Source: Neobacillus sp. OS1-2
GTDB taxonomy: Bacteria > Bacillota > Bacilli > Bacillales > Cytobacillaceae
Length of the DNA: 64,000 nt
NCBI RefSeq assembly: GCF_030915505.1
Contig: NZ_CP133265.1
Location: 2,756,001-2,820,000, forward strand
Direction of reading: 5' to 3'
This document shows, piece after piece, positions 1 to 8,283 of the stretch (its first letter is position 1; the number at the start of each line of letters is the position of its first letter). The notes under the pieces are model-generated. The model ran no database searches and was not told where the DNA came from. It worked only from the letters and a program-made list of their open reading frames with translations. The translations under genes were made by a program, and so were the position numbers.

Positions 1-323
1 GGAGCCTTGAAACCAAGAGCAATGTATTTAAAACAGGTGGGCTGATGATTGATGATGAATGTAAAATGATCACCGTGGATGGTGAGGCGGTTCAGCTTAC
101 TCCAGTACAATACAAGATTTTAAAACTATTGACAGCAAATGCAGGAAGAGTGTTCTCTATCGAGGAGATTTATGAGAAAGTATGGAATGAAACAGCCTTT
201 AGCCCGGAAAATACCGTTACCGTTCATATAAGAAAAATTAGAGAGAAAATAGAAATCAATCCGAAAGAGCCAAAATATTTAAAGGTGGTGTGGGGAATTG
301 GATATAAGGTCGAAAAAATTTAG
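1..323 (+). CDS. Response regulator, OmpR/PhoB family (C-terminal part only)
   Basis: The reading frame is open from the left window edge, so the receiver domain and start lie outside. What remains is the winged-helix DNA-binding domain of an OmpR/PhoB regulator: the stretch LTPVQYKILKLL, a recognition-helix region around NTVTVHIRKIREKIE and the C-terminal hairpin WGIGYKV are all family hallmarks. It overlaps the start of the downstream histidine kinase by 26 bases, so the two form a translationally coupled two-component pair. The target genes cannot be told from this window. The family assignment is firm; which named system it is cannot be decided without the receiver half. Confidence 0.9.
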   Translation, partial: SLETKSNVFKTGGLMIDDECKMITVDGEAVQLTPVQYKILKLLTANAGRVFSIEEIYEKVWNETAFSPENTVTVHIRKIREKIEINPKEPKYLKVVWGIGYKVEKI

Positions 324-2376
324 CCACTCAATGATAACAAAGTTGATGGTCTTTATCATCATGATTGCCTGTTTTACAGGTGTCATACAAGCAATTGTCG
401 ATTTAGATGACATGGCAGATGGGGATGTTGGAATGGTTTTTGAAGACAACTACTTCCTAAGCAAGTCATTTATGAGAGAAAGTGATAATCTCATGAGTGA
501 TCTGACCCGTCTGTTGAAGTATAAAAATGAAGAAAATATTTTAAAGGGTGAGACGATTAGTAAGGAAGAATTAAGAAATGAAGTACAGGACTTGTATTTC
601 AATTTTCAGGTTGATTCAAAAAGTTATAATCCAAATCTTAGTGAAGCGGAGAACTATGAAAAGTTTAAAGTGGAGAATGCCGATAAAATTGCCCAGGTAA
701 GGGATCGGTTGATCAAGAAGGATGTAAGAGAATTTCATTTACTAGAGCAAAATATTCAAGAGGTTAAGGATCCAGTATATTATGCAAGCGATGGTGTAAA
801 TGTATATTCAAATAGTATGATGAAAGAAAAAGAACCGTTTAAAACCTATCCATCCTACATGGTGTTTGAGGGATATAATCAAGAGGTCTATCCAAAAGAA
901 ATTGAAGCAAATAAATACTTGGATTGGGTTACGATGCAAATGGATGAAATGGGCTCGGATAACAATAAGGTTTATGTTGCTTTTTCTAAGGATTTCTTAC
1001 ATTCGAAAATAAATGCCTGGAAAGAAAATAAAGGAAATGCTACGAAAGACTTCTATCGATTACTTGGGTTTCTAGCTGGATTTATCTTAACATTTTTCTA
1101 TCTGATCCTTGTAAACGGAAGAAAGTCCTTTAAAGATAAAGAGGCGCACCTTCATGCACTCGATAAATTATATAGTGATTTGAACCTCTTGTTATGTGCA
1201 GGACTTATAGCGCTTTGGGTTGCGATAGTTGATTTTGTTGGACTTCCAACTATCATAAAATGGGTCACTCCCATTACGATTCTTTTTTCCGTAGTTTTTT
1301 TCGTATTGATTCTATCATTGGTAAGGCATGTTAAGAATGGAACGCTGGTTAGGCATAGCCTGATTTATCAAATTATCAAAGGAATTGTCCTATTTATAAG
1401 GAATGTCTACGATAGCGGAAATGTTGGAGTAAAGACAGTCCTGATTGTTATAGGCTATCCACTATTGATTGCTATAACATTTTTTATGTTTCCGATCACC
1501 ATAGGGGTGGCTGCCTGGTTCGCCTTAAAGAAAGTGAAGGCCTTTAAGGCCATAAAGGATGGAGTAGAGAGAATCAAAAATGGCGAAATCCATCATAGCA
1601 TTGATATAGATGGAAAGGGAGAGTTTGCGAGTCTGGCTGCCAATATTAACAGCATTACCGATGGGTTGAAAAATGCAGTAGATAACGAATTAAAAAGTGA
1701 GCGTTTAAAAACGGAACTGATCACCAACGTATCCCATGATATTCGAACACCGTTAACATCCATTATCACGTATGTAGATTTATTGAAAAAGGAAAAGGAC
1801 CCTTCCAAGATGGAAGAATATATCGCCGTGTTGGATCAAAAATCAAAGAGGCTTAAAACCTTAACGGATGACTTGTTTGATGCTGCTAAGGCTTCGAGCG
1901 GAAATATCCCGGTGCAAATTGAGAAAATTGATATTGTGTCGTTAATCACTCAAGGGCTGGGAGAAGTAAGTGAAAAAATTGAAGAGCAGGATTTGGAATT
2001 TAGGCTCAACAACCCTAATGATAAATGCTATGTGGCCGCCGATGGAAAATTAGTGTGGAGGTCTATTGAAAACGTATTATCCAATATCTTTAAGTATGCC
2101 CTGAGAGGGTCAAGGGTTTATATTAATATTGAAGATTTAGGTACCGAAATCCTTGTTACCTTCAAGAATATTTCAGCTTATGAGTTAAATATTTCGGCAG
2201 ATGAACTAATGGAGCGTTTTAAAAGAGGCGATGAATCCAGATCCAGTCAAGGCAGCGGGTTAGGGCTATCCATTGCCAAAAGCCTAATTGATATACAACA
2301 GGGGAAATTTTTGATTCAAATTGATGGGGATTTATTTAAGACAATGATCTATTTGCCTAAGCATAGTAATGAGTGA
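298..2376 (+). CDS. Sensor histidine kinase, multi-pass membrane
   Basis: A 692-residue kinase starting at TTG inside the end of the regulator gene (a GGTGGTG-type ribosome site lies just upstream). One membrane segment at about residues 13-33 is followed by an extracytoplasmic domain of about 210 residues with no recognisable fold, then several more membrane segments to about residue 415. A dimerisation domain carries the phospho-acceptor His at about 480 (NVSHDIRTPLTS), and the ATPase domain shows an N box (NVLSNIFKYA) and a G box (GSGLGLSIAKS, about 652). The extra membrane segments in front of the kinase core are unusual for the OmpR-partner class. It presumably phosphorylates the upstream regulator. 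The stimulus is unknown. Confidence 0.9.
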   Translation: MDIRSKKFSHSMITKLMVFIIMIACFTGVIQAIVDLDDMADGDVGMVFEDNYFLSKSFMRESDNLMSDLTRLLKYKNEENILKGETISKEELRNEVQDLYFNFQVDSKSYNPNLSEAENYEKFKVENADKIAQVRDRLIKKDVREFHLLEQNIQEVKDPVYYASDGVNVYSNSMMKEKEPFKTYPSYMVFEGYNQEVYPKEIEANKYLDWVTMQMDEMGSDNNKVYVAFSKDFLHSKINAWKENKGNATKDFYRLLGFLAGFILTFFYLILVNGRKSFKDKEAHLHALDKLYSDLNLLLCAGLIALWVAIVDFVGLPTIIKWVTPITILFSVVFFVLILSLVRHVKNGTLVRHSLIYQIIKGIVLFIRNVYDSGNVGVKTVLIVIGYPLLIAITFFMFPITIGVAAWFALKKVKAFKAIKDGVERIKNGEIHHSIDIDGKGEFASLAANINSITDGLKNAVDNELKSERLKTELITNVSHDIRTPLTSIITYVDLLKKEKDPSKMEEYIAVLDQKSKRLKTLTDDLFDAAKASSGNIPVQIEKIDIVSLITQGLGEVSEKIEEQDLEFRLNNPNDKCYVAADGKLVWRSIENVLSNIFKYALRGSRVYINIEDLGTEILVTFKNISAYELNISADELMERFKRGDESRSSQGSGLGLSIAKSLIDIQQGKFLIQIDGDLFKTMIYLPKHSNE

Positions 2377-2404
2377 TTGATAAGGTAAACCAAATTATGA
2401 AATA

Positions 2405-2440
2405 TTCCCCAGGATGTAATCATCGTGGGGTTTTTTGGGG
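2405..2440 (+). terminator. Possible terminator after the two-component pair
   Basis: CCCCA is separated by a 14-base loop from TGGGG, followed by a T run. The stem is only 5 bp, so this is weak. The rest of the 230-base gap before the next gene shows nothing else. Confidence 0.35.
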
Positions 2441-2608
2441 AGGACTGACCGTTATGGTAAGTGATAAGTCGGTTTTGAAGAGATAAAATTGCTAACAATA
2501 ATAAGCAACTCATAAAGTGGAGGACGAAGAGGGTTTAGCAACAAAGCAACAATTTTGTATGATAAAAAAACTTGTAGGGAAATGTATTAAAAAGAAAGAA
2601 GGTGTAGT

Positions 2609-3166
2609 ATGTGTCCAGATGTATTAGAAGCACTTAAAAGTGTCGTGCAATCTTTTATTGACCATGAACCAAAATCGCCCTTACATATTGGTGAAGCCAT
2701 GTCATGTTGGACCTATTTAGCATTAGCAGCCGAGACACATGTGCAGACGGAAGCAGGAATGAATAGCACAACAGACCCTGAATTGAGGAAGGCACTTCAT
2801 GAAGCCATAACGATGTTCAAATCTCAGAAAGAACGACTAAGCGAATTTATGCGTAAGGAGGGGGTTCCTTCTCCACCATTGAGTGAATCGAAACCAATTT
2901 CAGAACCTAATCATGTTCCATTAGGTGTTAGGTTGACAGATATTGAACTTGCCAACAGTCTGAAGAAAAAAGTAGGGATGGCGATTTCAAATTGTGCCAC
3001 TTCCTCCTCTCAAACTCTTCGTAGCGATGTTGGTTTAATATGGGCTGAATATTTGCAAGAACTGATAGCATTTTTAACTACATTTAAGTCATTGTTAAAA
3101 AAACGGGGATGGCTTAAAGTTCCACCACCCTATTACTCATCGGGTTTACCAAAAGAAGGACGGTGA
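2609..3166 (+). CDS. DUF3231 family protein, single domain (copy 1)
   Basis: 185 residues. It matches the Bacillus DUF3231 family by the motif order EPKSPLHIGEAM, NSTTDPELRKAL, GVPSPPLSESKP, VPLGVRLTD and KKRGWLKVPPPYY. The family is thought to adopt a ferritin-like helical bundle and is often found in spore-formers, but no activity is established. Usual members are about 330 residues with two such domains (compare the one at 19919-20935); this one has a single domain. A good ribosome site (AAGAAGG) precedes the ATG. The next gene is a tandem paralogue starting just after its stop, so the two are probably co-transcribed. Confidence 0.85.
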   Translation: MCPDVLEALKSVVQSFIDHEPKSPLHIGEAMSCWTYLALAAETHVQTEAGMNSTTDPELRKALHEAITMFKSQKERLSEFMRKEGVPSPPLSESKPISEPNHVPLGVRLTDIELANSLKKKVGMAISNCATSSSQTLRSDVGLIWAEYLQELIAFLTTFKSLLKKRGWLKVPPPYYSSGLPKEGR

Positions 3167-3171
3167 AGATT

Positions 3172-3720
3172 GTGCCTGACGTAACAGAATCCGTTAAAAA
3201 TGTTGTGAAATCGTTGTTTGACGAAGAACCAAAACCGCCATTACATGTCGGTGAAGTCATGGATTTCTGGTCCTATCTTTCAGAATTAGCAGACGAACAA
3301 GTCCATACTGAAGTAGGGATTAACAGTACAACGGACCCTGAATTAAGGAAAGCCTTTCAGGAAGCATTACAGATGTTCACATCACAGAAAGAACGGATCA
3401 TGACCTTTATGAAAGGAGAAGGTGTTCCTTTCCCGTCATTAAGTGAATCGAAACCAATCTCAGAGCCAACCGAAATTCCTCTAGGGGTAAAGTTAACAGA
3501 GGATGAACTTGCCAACAGCCTTAATATTAAAATTGTTTTGGGTATTACATTTTGTGCAACAGCCATAATCCAAGCTTTACGTACAGATGTTGAGTTGATT
3601 TGGATTGAACTTTTACAAGAATATATGACATTTGGAGCAACTTTGAAAGCCCTGGTAAAAAAACGGGGGTGGCTCAAAGTTCCACCATACTATTATCCGC
3701 CAGGTTTACCGAAACCATGA
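3172..3720 (+). CDS. DUF3231 family protein, single domain (copy 2, tandem paralogue)
   Basis: 182 residues, clearly homologous to the preceding gene along its whole length (EPKPPLHVGEVM, NSTTDPELRKAF, KKRGWLKVPPYYYPPG). The open frame extends to a GTG at 3163, but the GTG at 3172 is preferred: it aligns with the start of copy 1 (PDV follows the first residues in both) and lies about 11 bases after GAAGGA, while 3163 is too close. Many substitutions separate the copies, so the duplication is not recent. Role unknown. The 3' gap to 3813 contains no terminator that I can define. Confidence 0.85.
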   Translation: MPDVTESVKNVVKSLFDEEPKPPLHVGEVMDFWSYLSELADEQVHTEVGINSTTDPELRKAFQEALQMFTSQKERIMTFMKGEGVPFPSLSESKPISEPTEIPLGVKLTEDELANSLNIKIVLGITFCATAIIQALRTDVELIWIELLQEYMTFGATLKALVKKRGWLKVPPYYYPPGLPKP

Positions 3721-3813
3721 TACAAGACAGAAAGTGTCCAATGTTCACAGGCTTCCTGTGGAGGAATCGGGGGATTGTTCCCCGATTCGTTGCATTGCTA
3801 TACCTATAATTGA

Positions 3814-3981
3814 TTAGTCCCGGGTTGTTTTTTTCGCTTGTTGGCTTAGCATTACGGTGATAGCTGAAGATACGATGATTCCGGTAATTAAACACTTATA
3901 CATATCTTTAAAAATCAAACCTAGTACTAGACCCATAATTACACCTACACCTATGATTGAAATTCTCTGTCTTTGACTCAT
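3814..3981 (-). CDS. Small membrane protein, 55 residues, co-operonic with MarR regulator
   Basis: A 55-codon frame starting with ATG that overlaps the TGA of the MarR gene in an ATGA junction. It has its own GGAGG within the MarR tail, 6-7 bases upstream. The product has two hydrophobic stretches (about residues 7-24 and 30-45) separated by FKDMYK, and a charged tail (KKTTRD), so it is predicted to be a two-pass membrane hairpin. The tight coupling suggests it is the effector or target gene of the MarR regulator. I do not recognise a named family. Confidence 0.7.
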   Translation of the reverse strand: MSQRQRISIIGVGVIMGLVLGLIFKDMYKCLITGIIVSSAITVMLSQQAKKTTRD

Positions 3982-4415
3982 ACCTCATCCTCCATTTTTT
4001 TTAGTAATACATTTACTTTATGAAGGGCAAACTGTAAATCAAGACGCTCTTCATCGCTTAACTTGGTCAGATTTTGACTAAACTTTAGATAAATCTTCTT
4101 CCACTTCTTTTCTACAATTTCTCTGCCCAATGGTGTAAGGGATACTAAGACAGCACGTTTGTCTTTCGTATCAGGAACTTTTACCAAATATCCACCTGCT
4201 TCTAAATCACTAATAACATTTGTTAATTGCTGTTTTGCTATATTTAAACCAGTACTGATATTTTTAAGGTTCAATGCTTTTTGTTGCATATACATAAACT
4301 CGATAACATGGTTCTGCATATGTGTTAAACCTACTGAATCCTTGTTTAATTCGCTAAAACTTCCAAATAGATTGGGAATCAAAGCAATATATTCTTTTGC
4401 AATCTCTCCGGTCAT
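3978..4415 (-). CDS. MarR family transcriptional regulator
   Basis: 145 residues with the winged-helix arrangement of MarR proteins: helix-turn-helix at about 50-75 (NISTGLNIAKQQLTNVISDL), a wing with the DKRAVLVSLTPLGREI signature at about 85-100, and long flanking helices for dimerisation. The ATG has GGAGGATTAT upstream. A perfect 7-bp inverted repeat lies 20 bases upstream of the start and fits an autoregulatory operator. It is followed directly by the small membrane protein gene. The ligand is unknown. Confidence 0.88.
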   Translation of the reverse strand: MTGEIAKEYIALIPNLFGSFSELNKDSVGLTHMQNHVIEFMYMQQKALNLKNISTGLNIAKQQLTNVISDLEAGGYLVKVPDTKDKRAVLVSLTPLGREIVEKKWKKIYLKFSQNLTKLSDEERLDLQFALHKVNVLLKKMEDEV

Positions 4416-4434
4416 AAATAATCCTCCTTCGTAT

Positions 4435-4452
4435 AGTAATAATACTATTACT
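4435..4452. promoter_or_regulatory. Probable MarR operator
   Basis: AGTAATA-ATAC-TATTACT is a perfect 7-bp inverted repeat, 20 bases upstream of the MarR start, where its promoter is expected. Size and place fit a MarR dimer site; binding is inferred. Confidence 0.6.
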
Positions 4453-4651
4453 ATTACTGAATATTATCAAGAATATATTTTAGATATGGTAAAAATTCAT
4501 TTACCATAAATGGGATATCACCTTTTTCAAATCAAAGGGGTGCAATTATATTTGGCGGACTTTTTCAAGTTGCATGAATGAAATCCATAAATTAAAATGG
4601 AATAATAAAATAATTAGATTCCACTTTACAAGAGATTAAGGAGTTTTTTAT

Positions 4652-5401
4652 TTGGATAGAAATAGATTTTCTGCCATTGCCCATCGTCATCATGCATTTA
4701 GTAACCCCATAAATGAAGCAAAAATGATGAAAATGATCGATATGGTATCATTGAAGCCGCAAGAAAAGGTTATAGATATTGGCGCAGGAAAATGCGAACT
4801 GTTGATTCGTCTTGTAGATATGTACAACATATCAGGTACTGCCATTGAATTGTATGATGGAGCCATCGAGGAAGCCAAACGAAATGCTAGTAACAGGATT
4901 CCTGAAGGCCACATTGCGTTTATTGTCGATGATGCCAAGGTGGCAGTCGAGGAATGTGAAAAAGAGCGATTTGATTTAGCTATGTGTATCGGATCCACTC
5001 ACGCATTAGGGGGACTAGAATCCACACTACGATATATGAAGCATCTCGTAAAGAAAAACGGCTACATTCTAATAGGTGAGGGTTATTGGAAACAGCGGCC
5101 TAGTGCTGATTATTTGCAAGCTCTCGGCGGTGCGGAGGAGTCTGAATTGAAAAGTCATGCCGAGAATGTGAGAACGGGGGAAGAATTAGGGTTCGTTCCG
5201 CTATGGTCCTATGTAGCAAATGAGGATGATTGGGATGACTACGAATGGCTTTATTCTTCCTCAATCGAAAATTATTGTCACGAAAATCCCAACGATCCGG
5301 ATCATGACGCCATGTTGGAACGAATCCGAGCATGGAGACGAACTTATTTGAAATGGGGCAGAGATACACTGGGATTTGGGCTGTATTTGTTCCGAGCCTA
5401 G
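4652..5401 (+). CDS. Class I SAM-dependent methyltransferase
   Basis: 249 residues starting at TTG, 8 bases after AAGGAG. Motif I of the Rossmann-fold methyltransferases is clear (VIDIGAGKCELLIRL, about residues 40-54), followed by an acidic strand end (TAIELYDGAIEEA) and a motif IV-like segment (RFDLAMCIGSTHALGG). The C-terminal third (ENYCHENPNDPDHDAMLERI) resembles the small-molecule methyltransferases common in Bacillus. The gene stands alone and ends in a strong intrinsic terminator. The acceptor is unknown. Confidence 0.8.
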   Translation: MDRNRFSAIAHRHHAFSNPINEAKMMKMIDMVSLKPQEKVIDIGAGKCELLIRLVDMYNISGTAIELYDGAIEEAKRNASNRIPEGHIAFIVDDAKVAVEECEKERFDLAMCIGSTHALGGLESTLRYMKHLVKKNGYILIGEGYWKQRPSADYLQALGGAEESELKSHAENVRTGEELGFVPLWSYVANEDDWDDYEWLYSSSIENYCHENPNDPDHDAMLERIRAWRRTYLKWGRDTLGFGLYLFRA

Positions 5402-5451
5402 GAATAGTAAGGATGTATTATATCGATTTGATTGAAATCGTTCGTAGTCAA

Positions 5452-5492
5452 GCTGCCATTAAAGGGATGCCCCTTTAATGGCGGCTTTTTTT
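5452..5492 (+). terminator. Intrinsic terminator of the methyltransferase gene
   Basis: A 12-bp perfect stem (GCCATTAAAGGG / CCCTTTAATGGC) with a 4-base loop, followed by GGC and eight T. Confidence 0.9.
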
Positions 5493-5521
5493 TATCATCT
5501 TTCTGGTGGATTTTATACTTT

Positions 5522-5554
5522 TTTTAGAATTGCTTTAGTGGCGGTTTAGACATG
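5522..5554 (+). promoter_or_regulatory. Three 11-bp direct repeats, likely response-regulator operator (site 1)
   Basis: Three successive 11-mers with TTTAG in register: TTTTAGAATTG, CTTTAGTGGCG, GTTTAGACATG. The pattern of 11-bp direct repeats is typical of OmpR-family regulator sites. The same arrangement, with the same leader TTTTATACTTT, recurs at 7128-7160. It lies upstream of the decayed secreted-protein/kinase/regulator locus. Confidence 0.65.
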
Positions 5555-5649
5555 GGAGGTATGATGAATGACAGAGAGCTTAGGCAAGCCTGACTCGAGG
5601 GCAGAGGTATCCAAAGGCTTTATCATGATTAATCTAGGAGGTTTACCGA

Positions 5650-5850
5650 TGAAGAAGAAATGGATAACAGCGGGAACAGGATTAGGAATCGGGGCGGTAC
5701 TACTTTTGGTAAGCGGTTTTTCCGCAATGGCGAACACAAATGGATATGATGCGTACAAAACAGCACTGAAAAATATGAAGGCAAAAACAAGCATAACAAC
5801 AAATGTTGATTTGACCATTACGGATAATGGGAAAAAGCTTGTTACAGGGG
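5650..5850 (+). pseudogene. 5' fragment of a secreted-protein gene, fused to a kinase tail by deletion
   Basis: After TAGGAGG, an ATG opens a signal-peptide protein: basic MKKKW, a hydrophobic stretch (GLGIGAVLLLVSGFSA) and then a mature part with YDAYKTALKNMKAKTSI. After about 65 codons the family-like sequence stops and the frame runs 23 codons into out-of-frame kinase DNA, ending at 5921. Complete homologues in Bacillus, as I recall them, are several hundred residues long. The fragment probably carries only a signal peptide and the first strands, and is unlikely to work. Confidence 0.7.
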
Positions 5851-6342
5851 CTGCCATTCCATTTGGAGGTGATGGATCTTTCCGTGTTTTTGCAGGATTG
5901 TGTGGAAGAACTGCGTCTTGACCCTCGAATGGAAGAAATTAATCTTACGTTCTTCCCTAATAACGTAACGCCAGTGCTTGTTATGGCCGATCGGGAAAAA
6001 CTAAGAAGAGTGATGATGAATATCATTGGCAACAGTTTAAAATACATGAACAAGGATCAAAAGGAAATAAAGGTTGAATTATTCGATCATGAGGAAGTAG
6101 CAACGGTTCACATCCGAGATAACGGGTTAGGAATGGATCGTGAAGAATTACCCCATATTTTTGATCGTTTTTACCGGGCAGATCCATCAAGGAATACAGA
6201 ATCAGGAGGATCCGGACTTGGACTCGCGATAGTCAAACAAATTGTTGAAGGGCAAGACGGTCGTGTATGGGCTGAAAGTCGAGCTGGGGAAGGGACAAGC
6301 ATTTATTTTATGCTGCCAAGGACCGATAAGGTGGGTGAGTAA
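5851..6342 (+). pseudogene. 3' fragment of a sensor histidine kinase (ATPase domain only)
   Basis: From LPFHLEVMDLSVFL onward this reads as the last ~165 residues of a Bacillus sensor kinase: N box (RRVMMNIIGNSLKYM), DNGLGM, a FDRFYRADPSRN lid and the G box GSGLGLAIVK. The sensor, membrane part and the His-bearing dimerisation domain are all missing. The upstream join is with a different gene in another frame, so one deletion seems to have removed the rest of the secreted-protein gene and the first half of the kinase. No good ribosome site drives this frame. Confidence 0.8.
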
Positions 6343-6344
6343 AA

Positions 6345-7036
6345 GTGAAACGAATTTTAATCATCGAAGACGACCAGGTAATAGTAGAAGTGGAAAAGGA
6401 TTATTTAGAAGCAAGCGGCTTTGAGGTTGAACTTGCCATAACGGGGGATCTTGGACTAAAAAAGCTTTGGAAGAGGAATATGACTTAATCATTCTCGATC
6501 TTATGCTTCCGAAAACGGACGGATTTGAAATCTGCAAGCAGGTTCGCTTGAAGAAAAACATACCTATTTTAATGGTTTCTGCTAAAAAGGAAGAAATCGA
6601 TAAAATACGCGGTCTGGGACTCGGTGCAGACGATTATATGACGAAGCCTTTCAGTGTCGGGGAACTCGTGGCAAGGGTTAAAGCACATCTTGCACGGTAT
6701 GACCGATTAATGACAGATAACCAGGTTAGACAAAAAGACGAGGTGCAGATCCGGGGCATTCGCATTGATAAGTTATCTCGAAAAGTATTTGTCAATGAAA
6801 GGGAAAGTCCATTTACCTCGAAAGAGTTTGACCTGCTGCTATTTTTAGCTATTCATCCAAACAGGGTGTTTAGCAAAGACGAGCTGTTTGAAAAAATCTG
6901 GGGACTGGATTCCATGGGGGACAATGCCACGGTAACCGTCTTTATTGGCAAACTACGTGAAAAAATTGAAGCCGACCCCTCAAAGCCGCAATATATTGAG
7001 ACGATTTGGGGTGTTAGGTATCGCTTTAATGTGTAG
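6345..7036 (+). pseudogene. Response regulator, OmpR family, broken by a single-base frameshift
   Basis: The GTG start at 6345 follows the kinase stop; the product opens with KRILIIEDDQVIVEVE, a receiver domain start. At the run of six A (about 6461-6466) the frame is lost: in frame it reads KKLWKRNMT and stops, whereas one frame back it continues as KKALEEEYDLIILDLMLP and on through the receiver lysine (DDYMTKPF) and a full winged-helix domain to 7036. One more A would restore about 230 residues. The tract also has the form A AAA AAG in frame, so low-level -1 slippage could give some full product. With the broken kinase beside it, loss of function is the simplest reading. Confidence 0.8.
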
Positions 7037-7067
7037 TGGTGATGGAGATATACTATATGGAGTTTTT

Positions 7068-7106
7068 AAGCGACCTATACACATTTCAGTGTAGGCCGCT
7101 TTTTTA
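7068..7106 (+). terminator. Intrinsic terminator after the broken regulator
   Basis: AGCGACCTATACAC pairs with GTGTAGGCCGCT (one bulge) and six T follow. Confidence 0.85.
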
Positions 7107-7127
7107 CCCTTGATTTTTTTATACTTT

Positions 7128-7160
7128 TTTTAGATTTGGTTTAGAGTCCATTTAGAGACA
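7128..7160 (+). promoter_or_regulatory. Three 11-bp direct repeats, likely response-regulator operator (site 2)
   Basis: TTTTAGATTTG, GTTTAGAGTCC and ATTTAGAGACA, in 11-base register, preceded by TTTTTATACTTTT. Nearly identical in layout to site 1 at 5522-5554. It lies 50 bases upstream of the membrane-protein gene at 7211, suggesting that gene and its neighbour were targets of the adjacent, now broken, regulator. Confidence 0.65.
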
Positions 7161-7210
7161 TCTATTAACATTAATAAGAGATATAGTTTTGTAGAAAGGA
7201 GATCTAAGGT

Positions 7211-7726
7211 ATGAGAAGGCTTAGTCTTACTAAAAGAAAATGGCTGCTGATTTTACATCTTTTATTTTCCGCGATTATGCTGGGAGTGGCATTCGTTTTC
7301 CTGATACTAAGTATCACTGCTGCCACCACGGATGATAATGGTGTACTGAAAGCGTGTTATACCAGCATGCATGTGCTTGCAAAGACATCTGTACGTGCAT
7401 CCACAATTGGCACTGTAGTAACAGGAGTTTTACTTTCTGTGCTGACCCAATGGGGTTTGTTCAAATTTTACTGGATAATCGTCAAAGAGGGCTTAACGCT
7501 CCTCTCTATCATCCTTGGACCTATCGCCATGTATTTTTTGACGCTAAATGCGGTTACGCTGACAACCAACGATGGGTTAGGTGCTCTATTAAATCCTGCG
7601 TTTACGGTAAACAAGTGGCAGCTCTGGATTGGAATCATCCTACAGATCCTATCACTTTGTTCGATTTTCGTGATTTCGGTTTTCAAACCGTGGGGAACGC
7701 GGAAAACAGAAATGAAATTCAGATAA
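7211..7726 (+). CDS. Four-pass membrane protein, possibly DUF2269-like
   Basis: 171 residues, with AAAGGAGATCTAAGG before the ATG. Four hydrophobic segments are seen at about 12-34, 62-80, 85-112 and 133-160. The opening LLILHLLFSAIMLGVAFVFL resembles DUF2269 membrane proteins (one is at 17398-17853), but the rest is too diverged for a firm call. The next gene, also a membrane protein, follows 27 bases later, so the two form an operon. The direct-repeat operator upstream suggests control by the neighbouring two-component system. Function unknown. Confidence 0.7.
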   Translation: MRRLSLTKRKWLLILHLLFSAIMLGVAFVFLILSITAATTDDNGVLKACYTSMHVLAKTSVRASTIGTVVTGVLLSVLTQWGLFKFYWIIVKEGLTLLSIILGPIAMYFLTLNAVTLTTNDGLGALLNPAFTVNKWQLWIGIILQILSLCSIFVISVFKPWGTRKTEMKFR

Positions 7727-7753
7727 TGCTAGAAAAGGAAGAGGAGAAAAAAC

Positions 7754-8197
7754 GTGGTAGAAAATAAGAAAAAGAGGAACAATATGAAAAGTAGTGAAGA
7801 AGGAATGGGATCAACGCGCGTGCGTATAGGTAGGTTTTTCTATGGAACGCTAGCGGCAGGTTATGTGGTATGTATTATCCTGCAAGTATTTTTTGCAGGA
7901 TTGGGGCTATTGGTAGATTCAGATAATTGGCAGCTACATCGAGTATTCGCGAATTATTTTGAGTTCGGAGTCATTCTGATGTTTCTATTATCATTTTTTG
8001 GTAAAATTCGTGGAGGTCTTCGCTGGTTGCCCCTTGGTCTATTTGTCCTTACATCCTTGCAGCACCTGACCATTCGAGATTTTTCTGGATCCCTCCGAGC
8101 GTTGCACACCATTGATGCGTTACTATTATTTTGGATTTCCATGCACTTATTGAAGCACTCATGGAAGTGGCTTATGCCGGGGCAGAAAGAGCGTTAA
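7754..8197 (+). CDS. Membrane protein, DUF6220-like
   Basis: 147 residues, four hydrophobic segments after a charged N terminus. The segment VVCIILQVFFAGLGLLVDS followed by WQLHRVFANYFEFGVIL resembles the small DUF6220 membrane family, of unknown function. Two starts have ribosome sites: the GTG used here (after GGAGAAAAAAC) and an ATG at 7784 (after GAGGAACAAT); conservation begins later, so neither can be preferred. It is transcribed with the preceding membrane protein and ends in a clear terminator. Confidence 0.65.
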   Translation: MVENKKKRNNMKSSEEGMGSTRVRIGRFFYGTLAAGYVVCIILQVFFAGLGLLVDSDNWQLHRVFANYFEFGVILMFLLSFFGKIRGGLRWLPLGLFVLTSLQHLTIRDFSGSLRALHTIDALLLFWISMHLLKHSWKWLMPGQKER

Positions 8198-8223
8198 TGT
8201 AAAAAAAGCCGGTAGGCTAAATC

Positions 8224-8257
8224 TGGCGAACAGTGTCATGTACTGTTCGCCATTTTG
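8224..8257 (+). terminator. Intrinsic terminator of the membrane-protein operon
   Basis: GGCGAACAGT / ACTGTTCGCC, a perfect 10-bp stem with a 7-base loop, then ATTTT. Confidence 0.85.
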
Positions 8258-8283
8258 CCTCACTGCATGGCAGGTTAGCTTCG

